This document shows positions 1-5,319 of a DNA stretch of 7,560 nucleotides, in pieces; positions within the stretch are counted from its first letter, which is position 1; each line of letters begins with the position of its first letter. Position numbers and translations under genes: made by a program. The notes under the pieces were generated by a model. It ran no database searches. It was given only the letters and a program-made list of their open reading frames with translations, and was not told where the DNA came from. This DNA is from Gammaproteobacteria bacterium. GTDB lineage: Bacteria; Pseudomonadota; Gammaproteobacteria; UBA4575. The stretch is from NCBI GenBank assembly GCA_027297825.1, contig JAPUHH010000029.1:1-7560 (forward strand), read 5' to 3'.

Positions 1-1307
1 GTAAGGTCAAAACTACAAGCATGGGTTTGCCCATCCGGACCCACAACGCCGGCACGATCTATAGCAAACACCACAGGTAAGTTTTGGATTGCCACATCGT
101 GGATTAATTGATCATAAGCACGTTGCAAGAAAGTTGAATAAATAGCTACCACTGGTTTTAAATTCTCACAGGCCATGCCGGCTGCTAGGGTTACTGCGTG
201 TTGTTCTGCAATCGCCACATCAAAGTAGCGAGCAGGAAATCTTTTTGAAAATTCAACCAGTCCAGAGCCTTCACGCATTGCGGGTGTAATGGCGACAACA
301 CGATGGTCTTGTTCAGCGATATCGCAAATCCAATCGCTAAAAATTTTTGTGTAAGTGGTTTTAGGTTTTTTGTTGGATTTTACCACCCCCACAGTTGGGT
401 CAAATGCAGGTACGGCATGATAAGCAACTGGGTCAGTCTCTGCTTTTTTGTAACCTTTGCCTTTGCGGGTAATAATATGCAGTAGGCGGGGGCCGTCTAG
501 GCGCTTTAAGTTTTGTAATGTTTTAACCAAACCATTTGTATCGTGGCCGTCTATCGGGCCAAAATAATGTACACCCAGTTCTTCAAATAGCGTGCCGGGC
601 GCTAGCATACCTTTCACATGTTCTTCTGTGCGACGTGCAAGTTCGCGAATAGGTGGGAGAGGTTCTAATAGTTTTTTGCTGCCTTCACGCATGGTTGAAA
701 AAACTTTGCCCGATAGCATGCGGGTTAAATAATTGGACATTGCACCAACGTTGGGCGATATCGACATTTCATTGTCATTTAGAATGACAAGTAAATCTGC
801 TTTGCTGTCCCCTAAGTGATTCAGTGCTTCATAGGCAAGTCCAGCGGTCATGCCGCCATCGCCGATTACTGCGATGACTTTGCGATGGTCTCCCTGTTGA
901 TGGCTGGCAATGGCCATGCCGAGTGCAGCACTGATGGAAGTGCTGGAATGTCCTACACCAAAGGGGTCATACTCACTTTCTGCGCGCGTAGGAAATGGTG
1001 CCAGTCCATATTTGGTGCGTATGCTGGTGATTTGATCTTTACGACCAGTGAGAATTTTATGTGGATAACATTGGTGACCCACATCCCAAGCGATCCGATC
1101 ATGTGGAGTGTTAAACACATAATGTAGTGCGGTGGTGATTTCAATGGCACCTAATCCTGCCGCAAAATGGCCGCCACTTGAGGCAACCGAGTCTAATAAA
1201 TAAGCGCGCAGCTCATTAGCAACTGCTGATACTTGATGTGAATCAAGTGCGCGCAAGTCTGCCGGGTAATTTATACCGGAGAGTAGTGGGTAGCGATTTT
1301 CGGTCAT
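1..1307 (-). CDS. dxs: 1-deoxy-D-xylulose-5-phosphate synthase, 3' end outside window
   Basis: This enzyme condenses pyruvate and glyceraldehyde 3-phosphate to DXP, using thiamine diphosphate (ThDP) and Mg2+. It is the first step of the MEP isoprenoid pathway and acts in the cytosol. I translated 435 uninterrupted codons from the ATG at 1307 to the window edge; the family is about 620 residues, so roughly the last 185 are missing. Visible family marks are the substrate/ThDP histidine in GGHFAAGLG (H47), the metal/ThDP motif GDGGMTAG (149-156) with NDNEMSI (177-183), the catalytic glutamate in AIAEQHAV (E368), and DRAGVVGPDGQTH near the edge. The start gives an N-terminus (MTENRYPLLSGI) of normal family length, but no clear Shine-Dalgarno sequence precedes it. 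The gene lies 82 bp downstream of ispA on the same strand. A TATAAA in that gap lacks a convincing -35, so read-through from xseB-ispA is the simplest reading. Confidence 0.97.
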   Translation of the reverse strand, partial: MTENRYPLLSGINYPADLRALDSHQVSAVANELRAYLLDSVASSGGHFAAGLGAIEITTALHYVFNTPHDRIAWDVGHQCYPHKILTGRKDQITSIRTKYGLAPFPTRAESEYDPFGVGHSSTSISAALGMAIASHQQGDHRKVIAVIGDGGMTAGLAYEALNHLGDSKADLLVILNDNEMSISPNVGAMSNYLTRMLSGKVFSTMREGSKKLLEPLPPIRELARRTEEHVKGMLAPGTLFEELGVHYFGPIDGHDTNGLVKTLQNLKRLDGPRLLHIITRKGKGYKKAETDPVAYHAVPAFDPTVGVVKSNKKPKTTYTKIFSDWICDIAEQDHRVVAITPAMREGSGLVEFSKRFPARYFDVAIAEQHAVTLAAGMACENLKPVVAIYSTFLQRAYDQLIHDVAIQNLPVVFAIDRAGVVGPDGQTHACSFDL

Positions 1308-1389
1308 GTAGTTTTTGTGTGGAAGATCGAATAAGCAAGGTTAGTTTTTATAAACGCTGGTCGCAAGTGTATTAGCATGGGGATAATTG

Positions 1390-2274
1390 TTATGAGCTAC
1401 GTGCTACCATGTATTTGCTTACGGCTTGCAAGGTTTTTCCTTCAATATCCAATTTATCAATCGCATTCAAGGCTTGTTCTAATAGATCGTTGGCAATAAG
1501 TTCTGCTTGCTCGATTCCCACAACGCTCGGGTAAGTAGGTTTATTTTGTGCAGCGTCCGATCCTTGGGGTTTGCCTAAAATTTCTGTTTTTGCCTGAATA
1601 TCAAGAATATCATCGCGAATTTGAAATGCGAGCCCAATGCAGTCTGCGAAATAAGCGAATTGTATAAATGAATTAGAATCATTCGTTTCACTGGCGGTAA
1701 CGGCCATGAGTACACTGGCTTTAATGAGCGAACCGGTCTTTAGGCGGTGCATTTGCTCGATTTCATCTTTATTCAGCTGTTTATCTACCGCCGCGAGGTC
1801 AATCGCTTGGCCACCCGCCATGCCTAATGAGCCTGAAGATTCAGCCAGTAGCTGTACCATTTGTACGCGTTGCTGGCTAGAGATCCTAGCATTAGCAAGA
1901 ATTGCAAATGCTAGGGCTTGAATGGCATCGCCAGCGAGGATAGCGGTCGCTTCATTAAAGGCTTTATGGCAAGTAGGGAGGCCGCGACGTAGATCATCAT
2001 TATCCATGGCAGGCAAATCATCATGAATCAGCGAATAACTGTGCATTAGCTCTACGGCGCAAGCGGATGCGTCCAATTTTTCTAAGCTTATGCCTAGCGC
2101 TTCACCGGTTGCATACAATAAGGCCGGTCGGATGCGTTTCCCAACGCCCAAAACCGAATAACGCATGGCTTGGTGGAGTATGGTTGGAGCTTTGGTATCT
2201 TGTGGTAGCCAGTGGTTAAGTTGTTGGTTGACTCGTTTGGCATACAGCTCAAGAATCTCTTCAATCTTTTTCAA
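1390..2274 (-). CDS. ispA: (2E,6E)-farnesyl diphosphate synthase (geranyltranstransferase)
   Basis: IspA is a cytosolic trans-prenyltransferase that adds two IPP units to DMAPP to make farnesyl diphosphate, the precursor of undecaprenyl phosphate, quinone side chains and heme O. With the start proposed here it has 294 residues, close to the usual 295-300. It shows GVGKRIRP (about 43-50), the first aspartate-rich motif DDLPAMD (D85, D86, D91) followed by NDDLRRG, GGQAIDLAA (about 154-162) and the second motif DDILD (221-225). The tyrosine five residues before the first motif and its two-residue insertion are marks of bacterial type II farnesyl-length enzymes. The open frame extends to an ATG at 2316 (308 residues), but that start overlaps xseB by 56 bp and has no ribosome site. 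The TTG at 2274 has GGAG six bases upstream and overlaps xseB by only 14 bp, so I prefer it. The gene lies between xseB and dxs. Confidence 0.95.
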   Translation of the reverse strand: MKKIEEILELYAKRVNQQLNHWLPQDTKAPTILHQAMRYSVLGVGKRIRPALLYATGEALGISLEKLDASACAVELMHSYSLIHDDLPAMDNDDLRRGLPTCHKAFNEATAILAGDAIQALAFAILANARISSQQRVQMVQLLAESSGSLGMAGGQAIDLAAVDKQLNKDEIEQMHRLKTGSLIKASVLMAVTASETNDSNSFIQFAYFADCIGLAFQIRDDILDIQAKTEILGKPQGSDAAQNKPTYPSVVGIEQAELIANDLLEQALNAIDKLDIEGKTLQAVSKYMVARSS

Positions 2275-2518
2275 GCAGTTCTCCGCTATCGAGATCCTTC
2301 TCAATCCAATCATCATCTTGCTTGCTTAGGACGGCAATTTTTTGCTCTGCAGATTGCAGCGCCTGGCGACATTCACGCGTGAGCTTTACCCCTAGTTCAA
2401 ATTGCTTTAGCGATTCCTCTAATGAGACTTCACCTTTTTCCAATTTGTTAACTAAAGCTTCGAGTTGCTTTAGGGATTTTTCAAAATCTATAGTTTTAGG
2501 GATGCTTTTGCGGGTCAC
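2261..2518 (-). CDS. xseB: Exodeoxyribonuclease VII small subunit
   Basis: XseB binds XseA in several copies to form exonuclease VII, which degrades single-stranded DNA from both ends into oligonucleotides during repair. The 85-residue product matches the family length (about 80). It has the typical helical-hairpin core: FEKSLKQLEALVNKLEKG (residues 12-29), the turn VSLEESLKQFELG, then a second helix ending in LQSAEQKIAVL. The tail is acidic, as is common in the family. The start is GTG at 2518, supported by AGGA seven bases upstream (2526-2529). It is first of the xseB-ispA-dxs set, an order well known from enterobacteria, and its 3' end overlaps the proposed ispA start by 14 bp, which suggests translational coupling. 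xseA is not in the window. I could not find a convincing promoter for it in the divergent intergenic region. Confidence 0.93.
   Translation of the reverse strand: MTRKSIPKTIDFEKSLKQLEALVNKLEKGEVSLEESLKQFELGVKLTRECRQALQSAEQKIAVLSKQDDDWIEKDLDSGELLEKD
2281..2284 (-). promoter_or_regulatory. Ribosome binding site that decides the ispA start
   Basis: GGAG lies six bases upstream of the TTG at 2274 in the ispA frame, inside the last codons of xseB. The upstream ATG pair at 2313-2316 has no comparable purine stretch. This favours the shorter, 294-residue IspA. Confidence 0.55.
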
Positions 2519-2589
2519 TTCATATTCCTAAGTAGTTTCATATTGTGCTGATATAGACGATGGTATGTGTGCAGAATTTGTGTACATTG

Positions 2590-2618
2590 TTGACATATTT
2601 TTAGACTAAGTCTAAATT
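2590..2618 (+). promoter_or_regulatory. Sigma-70-type promoter for the rubrerythrin gene
   Basis: A perfect -35 TTGACA (2590-2595) is followed after 17 bases by TAAATT (2613-2618), a 4/6 match to the -10 consensus. Transcription would start near 2625, leaving a leader of about 55 bases before the ATG at 2680. A TAAAAT at 2619-2624 matches the -10 consensus better but is too far from the -35 (23 bases). The elements are read directly from sequence; activity is inferred. Confidence 0.6.
2600..2616. promoter_or_regulatory. 17-bp perfect palindrome, likely operator
   Basis: TTTAGACTAAGTCTAAA is a perfect palindrome around a central A (2608). It fills most of the spacer between the -35 and -10 of the rubrerythrin promoter and overlaps the -10, so a bound dimer could block or remodel polymerase there. 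It does not fit the Fur consensus, the OxyR pattern, or the type-1 IscR site, where GACT and AGTC are five bases apart rather than one. The regulator is unknown; an Rrf2-, MarR- or MerR-like protein is possible. It sits about 90 bp upstream of xseB and could touch both divergent units. Confidence 0.55.
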
Positions 2619-2666
2619 TAAAATATCTGGCAAATTCATCGTGATTTTGCTGAAAACATCATAGCT

Positions 2667-2671
2667 GGAGG
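2667..2671 (+). promoter_or_regulatory. Ribosome binding site that decides the rubrerythrin start
   Basis: GGAGG lies eight bases before the ATG at 2680 but only two bases before an in-frame GTG at 2674. The spacing selects the ATG and the N-terminus MSLKGSKTEDN, which also agrees with remembered homologues. Confidence 0.85.
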
Positions 2672-2679
2672 AAGTGATA

Positions 2680-3099
2680 ATGTCTCTAAAAGGCAGTAAA
2701 ACAGAAGATAATCTTAAAGCCGCATTTGCGAGCGAATCCCAAGCTAATCGTCGTTATCTATACTTCGCTGCAAAAGCAGACGTTGAAGGATATAACGATG
2801 TATCTGCGGTATTTCGTTCTACTGCAGAAGGCGAAACCGGTCATGCACATGGCCATTTAGAATATTTAGAAGAATGTGGAGATCCTGCAACGGGCCTTCC
2901 ATTTGGTCCAACCTCAGATAATCTCAAAGCTGCAATTGCAGGTGAGACATATGAATTCACTGACATGTATCCTGGCATGGCAAAATCTGCTCGTGAAGAA
3001 AACTTCGATGAAGTTGCAGATTGGTTTGAGACTTTAGCTAAGGCCGAACGCTCACACGCCAATCGTTTTCAGAAGGCTTTGGATGCCCTTGAGCAATAG
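2680..3099 (+). CDS. rbr: Rubrerythrin-family protein, short form without rubredoxin domain
   Basis: This is a ferritin-like diiron protein, probably a cytosolic peroxide scavenger that reduces H2O2 to water. The 139-residue product is a four-helix bundle. Its diiron ligand pattern is E19 (ESQANRRY), E52 with H55 (EGETGH), E89 and E92 (GETYEF), and E123 with H126 (ERSHA), matching the two E...ExxH halves of rubrerythrin. Classical rubrerythrins have about 190 residues and end in a rubredoxin-like Cys4 iron site. That domain is absent here: the only cysteine is C66, and the ORF closes right after the bundle, so this is the family's short form rather than a truncation. Electrons must therefore come from a separate partner. 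The gene has its own promoter, a palindromic operator and a downstream hairpin terminator, and it precedes an Fe-S oxidoreductase gene and a DUF3501 gene. Family assignment is sure; peroxidase activity is inferred. Confidence 0.94.
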   Translation: MSLKGSKTEDNLKAAFASESQANRRYLYFAAKADVEGYNDVSAVFRSTAEGETGHAHGHLEYLEECGDPATGLPFGPTSDNLKAAIAGETYEFTDMYPGMAKSAREENFDEVADWFETLAKAERSHANRFQKALDALEQ

Positions 3100-3137
3100 T
3101 CAACTAGCACAGTAGTCTAGATAGATTGCATAAAGCG

Positions 3138-3167
3138 CAAGCCGTTTTCATAACGGCTTGTTCTTGT
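3138..3167 (+). terminator. Rho-independent terminator after the rubrerythrin gene
   Basis: A perfect 9-bp stem, CAAGCCGTT (3138-3146) with AACGGCTTG (3152-3160), closes a TTCAT loop and is followed by the short U-rich run TTCTTGT. The T-run is weak, so termination may be partial, which would let some transcription enter the Fe-S gene 39 bp further on. Confidence 0.75.
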
Positions 3168-3192
3168 AATAATTTAAAAATTAATTACTAAT
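3164..3192 (+). promoter_or_regulatory. Weak candidate promoter for the Fe-S/DUF3501 pair
   Basis: TTGTAA (3164-3169), 17 bases, then ACTAAT (3187-3192) is a 4/6 and 4/6 match in a very AT-rich stretch between the terminator and the ATG at 3206. If used, the leader would be under 10 bases, and indeed no Shine-Dalgarno sequence precedes that ATG. Read-through from the rubrerythrin promoter is the alternative. Confidence 0.25.
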
Positions 3193-3205
3193 CCAAATAC
3201 TTCTT

Positions 3206-3874
3206 ATGAAAGAAGGTGGTCTTGGTGTCCCAACGCGACATCCCCTCGATTGGAAAAATCCTAAATTCTATGATGAGGATGATTTAAATACAGAGCTAGA
3301 GCGTGTATTTGATATTTGTCATGGTTGCCGTCGTTGTGTAAGCCTGTGTAATTCATTTCCTACATTGTTTGATTTGGTGGATGAGTCTTCTACGATGGAA
3401 GTAGATGGTGTTGCCAAGTCCGATTATATCAAGGTAGTGGATCAGTGTTATCTGTGTGATTTGTGTTTTATAACCAAATGTCCTTATGTGCCTCCACACG
3501 AATGGAATGTGGATTTCCCGCATTTAATGCTGCGCGCTAAAGCGAATAAGTTTAAACGTCAAGGGGCATCTGTCCGAGACAAGATGTTGAGTGGTACAGA
3601 CCAGGTGGGTTCATTGCTGGGTATTCCTGTAATTGCGCAAACCTTTAATACTGCAAAACGACTTGCAACGGTTCGAAAAGGTATGCAGGCAGCACTGGGC
3701 ATTGATTCTGATGCATATTTGCCCGACTACCAAAGTAAGTCGGCAAAAAAGCAACATAAAAATCATCAAACGGGCGTTACCTCTGTGGAAGCAGTAGGGC
3801 GTACGAGAGGCAAAGTAGCCATTTTCACTACTTGTTTGGTGATCGAAATGAACCTCAGCTCATCGATGATTTAA
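3206..3874 (+). CDS. Fe-S oxidoreductase (GlpC/HdrB-like), N-terminal part before a frameshift
   Basis: This is the N-terminal half of a roughly 441-residue iron-sulfur protein of the GlpC / heterodisulfide-reductase-related type (COG0247-like). It carries a two-cluster ferredoxin domain: C38-x2-C41-x2-C44-x3-C48 (CHGCRRCVSLC) and C81-x2-C84-x2-C87-x4-C92-P (CYLCDLCFITKCP), fitting two [4Fe-4S] clusters for electron transfer. No signal peptide or membrane segment is seen, so it is probably cytosolic. Homology runs through VAIFTTC (cysteine codon 3833-3835). The 13 residues after it are out of frame and end at the stop at 3872-3874. The matching sequence continues one frame over in the ORF ending at 4530. 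The ATG at 3206 gives a normal family N-terminus (VPTRHPLDWKNPKFYDE follows), and no other start codon lies between it and the upstream in-frame stop (3182-3184). The gene forms a unit with the downstream DUF3501 gene. Electron delivery to rubrerythrin is inferred from context only. Confidence 0.85.
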   Translation: MKEGGLGVPTRHPLDWKNPKFYDEDDLNTELERVFDICHGCRRCVSLCNSFPTLFDLVDESSTMEVDGVAKSDYIKVVDQCYLCDLCFITKCPYVPPHEWNVDFPHLMLRAKANKFKRQGASVRDKMLSGTDQVGSLLGIPVIAQTFNTAKRLATVRKGMQAALGIDSDAYLPDYQSKSAKKQHKNHQTGVTSVEAVGRTRGKVAIFTTCLVIEMNLSSSMI

Positions 3875-4530
3875 TAAAAATATTTGAGCACAATGGTGTC
3901 GCCACCAAGCTGGTGACGCAAGATCGATGTTGCAGCATGCCCAAGCTAGAGTTGGGAGATTTAGAGGCCGTTGCAAAAAATAAAGAGCATAATATTCCAA
4001 TCCTGCATGAGCTTGTAAAGGATGACTGGGATATTGTTGCGCCGATTCCTTCTTGTGTATTAACGTTTAAACAAGAACTGCCTTTGATGTTTCCAGAAGA
4101 TCACGCGCTTCAAGAAGTGCAGCAATCTATTTTTGATCCCTTTGAATACCTTGCGTTGCGGCATAAAGAGAAAAAGTTTAATACTGATTTCAAATCCTCA
4201 TTAGGGAAGATTTCTTATCATGCGCCGTGCCATTTGCGTGTGCAGAAGGTTGGTTTAAAAACCAAGGAAATACTTAGCTTAGTACCGGATACCAGTTTAG
4301 AGTTGATTGAGCGTTGTGCCGGTCATAATGGTACCTACGCAGTGAAGAAAGAATTTCATGCTGCATCGATGAAAATAGGGCGTCCGATAATGAACAAGAT
4401 TAAAAAAGCAGAACCCGATTATTATTCTAGTGATTGTCCATTAGCAGGCCATCATATTGCGACGGGCTTGAAAGATGACTCTTCGCCTAAACATCCTTTA
4501 ACGCTACTACGCATTGCTTACGGTCTTTAA
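3832..4530 (+). CDS. Fe-S oxidoreductase, C-terminal CCG-domain part after the frameshift
   Basis: This continues the protein begun at 3206. It has no plausible start of its own: the first candidate codon is a TTG at 3832 without a ribosome site, overlapping the upstream ORF by 43 bp. It contains two cysteine-rich CCG-type modules of the HdrB/GlpC family. In the first, the cysteine of the upstream ORF is followed by 31 residues and then C-C-S (RCCSMPKLELGDLEA), which fits the CX31-38CCG spacing with serine for glycine, and PSCVLTFKQELP follows. In the second, PCHLRVQ is followed by ERCAGHNGTYAVKKE and SDCPLAGHHI. Such modules bind a non-cubane or [4Fe-4S] cluster at a redox-active site in relatives. 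Its stop lies 2 bp before the DUF3501 start, indicating one transcript. The downstream frame stays fully open, so the break is either recent or an artefact. Confidence 0.8.
   Translation: MFGDRNEPQLIDDLIKIFEHNGVATKLVTQDRCCSMPKLELGDLEAVAKNKEHNIPILHELVKDDWDIVAPIPSCVLTFKQELPLMFPEDHALQEVQQSIFDPFEYLALRHKEKKFNTDFKSSLGKISYHAPCHLRVQKVGLKTKEILSLVPDTSLELIERCAGHNGTYAVKKEFHAASMKIGRPIMNKIKKAEPDYYSSDCPLAGHHIATGLKDDSSPKHPLTLLRIAYGL
3833..3838 (+). other. Frameshift site in the Fe-S oxidoreductase gene
   Basis: The upstream frame reads Thr-Cys-Leu-Val, while family sequence demands Thr-Cys-(Phe/Tyr)-Gly-Asp. Adding one base within TGTTTG (TTT to TTTT gives Cys-Phe-Gly; restoring an A gives Cys-Tyr-Gly) joins the two ORFs into one protein of about 441 residues. 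No X-XXY-YYZ slippery heptamer is present in the upstream frame, which argues against standard -1 programmed frameshifting. A real one-base deletion or a sequencing/assembly error in a T-run both fit. Confidence 0.85.
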
Positions 4531-4532
4531 CT

Positions 4533-5117
4533 ATGCAAAAACTAACTAAACAAGATCTGCATTCACTTGAAGACTATTCGCAAATGCGTGATGAATTCCG
4601 CGCACAAATTATTCAACATAAGAAAAACCGCATTCTCAAGATTGGGCCCAATGTCACCATGCATTTTGAAGATCGCTTGGTGATGCAGTACCAAGTGCAA
4701 GAAATGCTGCGCGCCGAGCGCGTGTTTGAAAGTGCAAGCATTCAAGAAGAATTGGATGCTTATAATCCACTTATTCCAGATGGCGCAAACTGGAAAGTTA
4801 CTTTTATGCTTGAATATCCTGATGAAATAGAGCGAGCGAAAAAGCTGCGCGAGTTAATTGGTATCGAAGATCAAACATGGGTGCAAGTCAGCGGTTACGA
4901 TAAAGTTTTTCCCATTTGCGATGAAGATATGCCTAGGGAGACTTCTGATAAGACTTCTTCCGTGCATTTCATGCGATTTGAATTAGCATCAGAGATGATT
5001 GCCGCGCTTAAGCAAGGTGCTGCACTGAGTGTGGGAATTGATCATTCCAAGTATCCACATACTATAGAGGCATTGTCGGATTCGATTCGTGAGTCTTTAG
5101 TAGCGGATTTAGATTAA
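4533..5117 (+). CDS. DUF3501 family protein
   Basis: This 194-residue protein is of unknown function and matches the DUF3501 family across its length. Recognised conserved stretches are LTKQDLHSLEDY at the N-terminus, HKKNRILKIGPNVTMHFEDRL (about 29-49), MQYQVQEMLRAERVFE (51-66), the segment from IQEELDAYNPLIPDG into NWKVTFMLEYPDE (70-98), KTSSVHFMRFEL, and GIDHSKYPH near the C-terminus. No signal peptide, membrane segment or metal-cluster cysteine motif is seen (a single Cys near residue 128), so it is a soluble, probably cytosolic protein. It starts 2 bp after the Fe-S oxidoreductase stop with only a weak ribosome site, which implies translational coupling. From memory, this family commonly sits beside the same Fe-S protein in proteobacteria, so the two probably act together; no biochemical role is known to me. 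Confidence 0.88.
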   Translation: MQKLTKQDLHSLEDYSQMRDEFRAQIIQHKKNRILKIGPNVTMHFEDRLVMQYQVQEMLRAERVFESASIQEELDAYNPLIPDGANWKVTFMLEYPDEIERAKKLRELIGIEDQTWVQVSGYDKVFPICDEDMPRETSDKTSSVHFMRFELASEMIAALKQGAALSVGIDHSKYPHTIEALSDSIRESLVADLD

Positions 5118-5127
5118 AAATTTTTAA

Positions 5128-5272
5128 ATTTTGGCAAGAAGTGAATGTTCAATTCATTTTTTAAGATTCACTAACGTAATTTATTCATTTTCTTTGCTTG
5201 TCCAAATAAATGAACAGGCAAACCTTAAGAAATATCTTTAGTGAACTAAGCGTTTACTTCTTGCCGTAAAAT
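5128..5272. repeat. Nested inverted repeat (~145 bp) between convergent genes
   Basis: Outer arms: GGCAAGAAGT (5133-5142) is the exact reverse complement of ACTTCTTGCC (5256-5265). Pairing continues inward to 5147/5251 with G-T wobbles, and outward through ATTTT (5128-5132) with AAAAT (5268-5272) past a two-base bulge. Middle arms: TTCACTAA (5167-5174) pairs with TTAGTGAA (5238-5245). Inner hairpin: TTTGCTTGT (5193-5201) pairs with ACAGGCAAA (5214-5222), with one G-T wobble and a 12-base loop. The three levels are properly nested, so a transcript from either strand could fold into one long-armed structure. It lies between DUF3501 and fdhD, which converge. It could be a miniature inverted-repeat element, a bidirectional terminator/processing structure, or a small RNA. 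No clear target-site duplication flanks it. Confidence 0.65.
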
Positions 5273-5291
5273 AAAGAGGAGTGATTAGATT

Positions 5292-5319
5292 CGTTGAACG
5301 GAAAAACTTTGTTCTAACG
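5292..5319 (-). terminator. Possible hairpin terminator at the fdhD end
   Basis: CGTTGAAC (5292-5299) pairs with GTTC-T-AACG (5311-5319) as an 8-bp stem with one bulged base, overlapping the fdhD stop codon. The T-rich stretch that follows in the minus direction begins about ten bases later and is interrupted, so this is a weak candidate. A second small hairpin, CGACTG/CAGTCG (5318-5333), overlaps it and would compete. Confidence 0.25.

Noticed and set aside
303..1150. Open frames on both strands inside dxs (303-485 and 816-1127 plus, 953-1150 minus)
   Set aside because: They lie over a continuous, strongly conserved DXS coding frame, lack ribosome sites and resemble no known protein.
1308..1389. 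Separate promoter for dxs in the ispA-dxs gap
   Set aside because: A TATAAA is present on the minus strand, but the region 17 bases upstream has only a 3/6 match to TTGACA.
2275..2316. ATG-started N-terminal extension of IspA
   Set aside because: No ribosome site, 56-bp overlap with xseB, and residues not matching the family; the TTG at 2274 with GGAG fits better.
2519..2600. Minus-strand promoter for xseB
   Set aside because: TATAT- and CAATAT-like -10 candidates have no acceptable -35 at 16-18 bases; I could not support any position.
2600..2616. Fur, OxyR or IscR binding site
   Set aside because: The palindrome does not match these consensus patterns in sequence or half-site spacing.
2674..2679. 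GTG start two codons upstream of the rubrerythrin ATG
   Set aside because: Only two bases from the GGAGG, too close for initiation; the ATG at 2680 has ideal spacing.
3826..3840. Programmed -1 ribosomal frameshift in the Fe-S gene
   Set aside because: No slippery heptamer in the upstream frame, and I know of no recoding in this family; a one-base deletion or sequence error is simpler.
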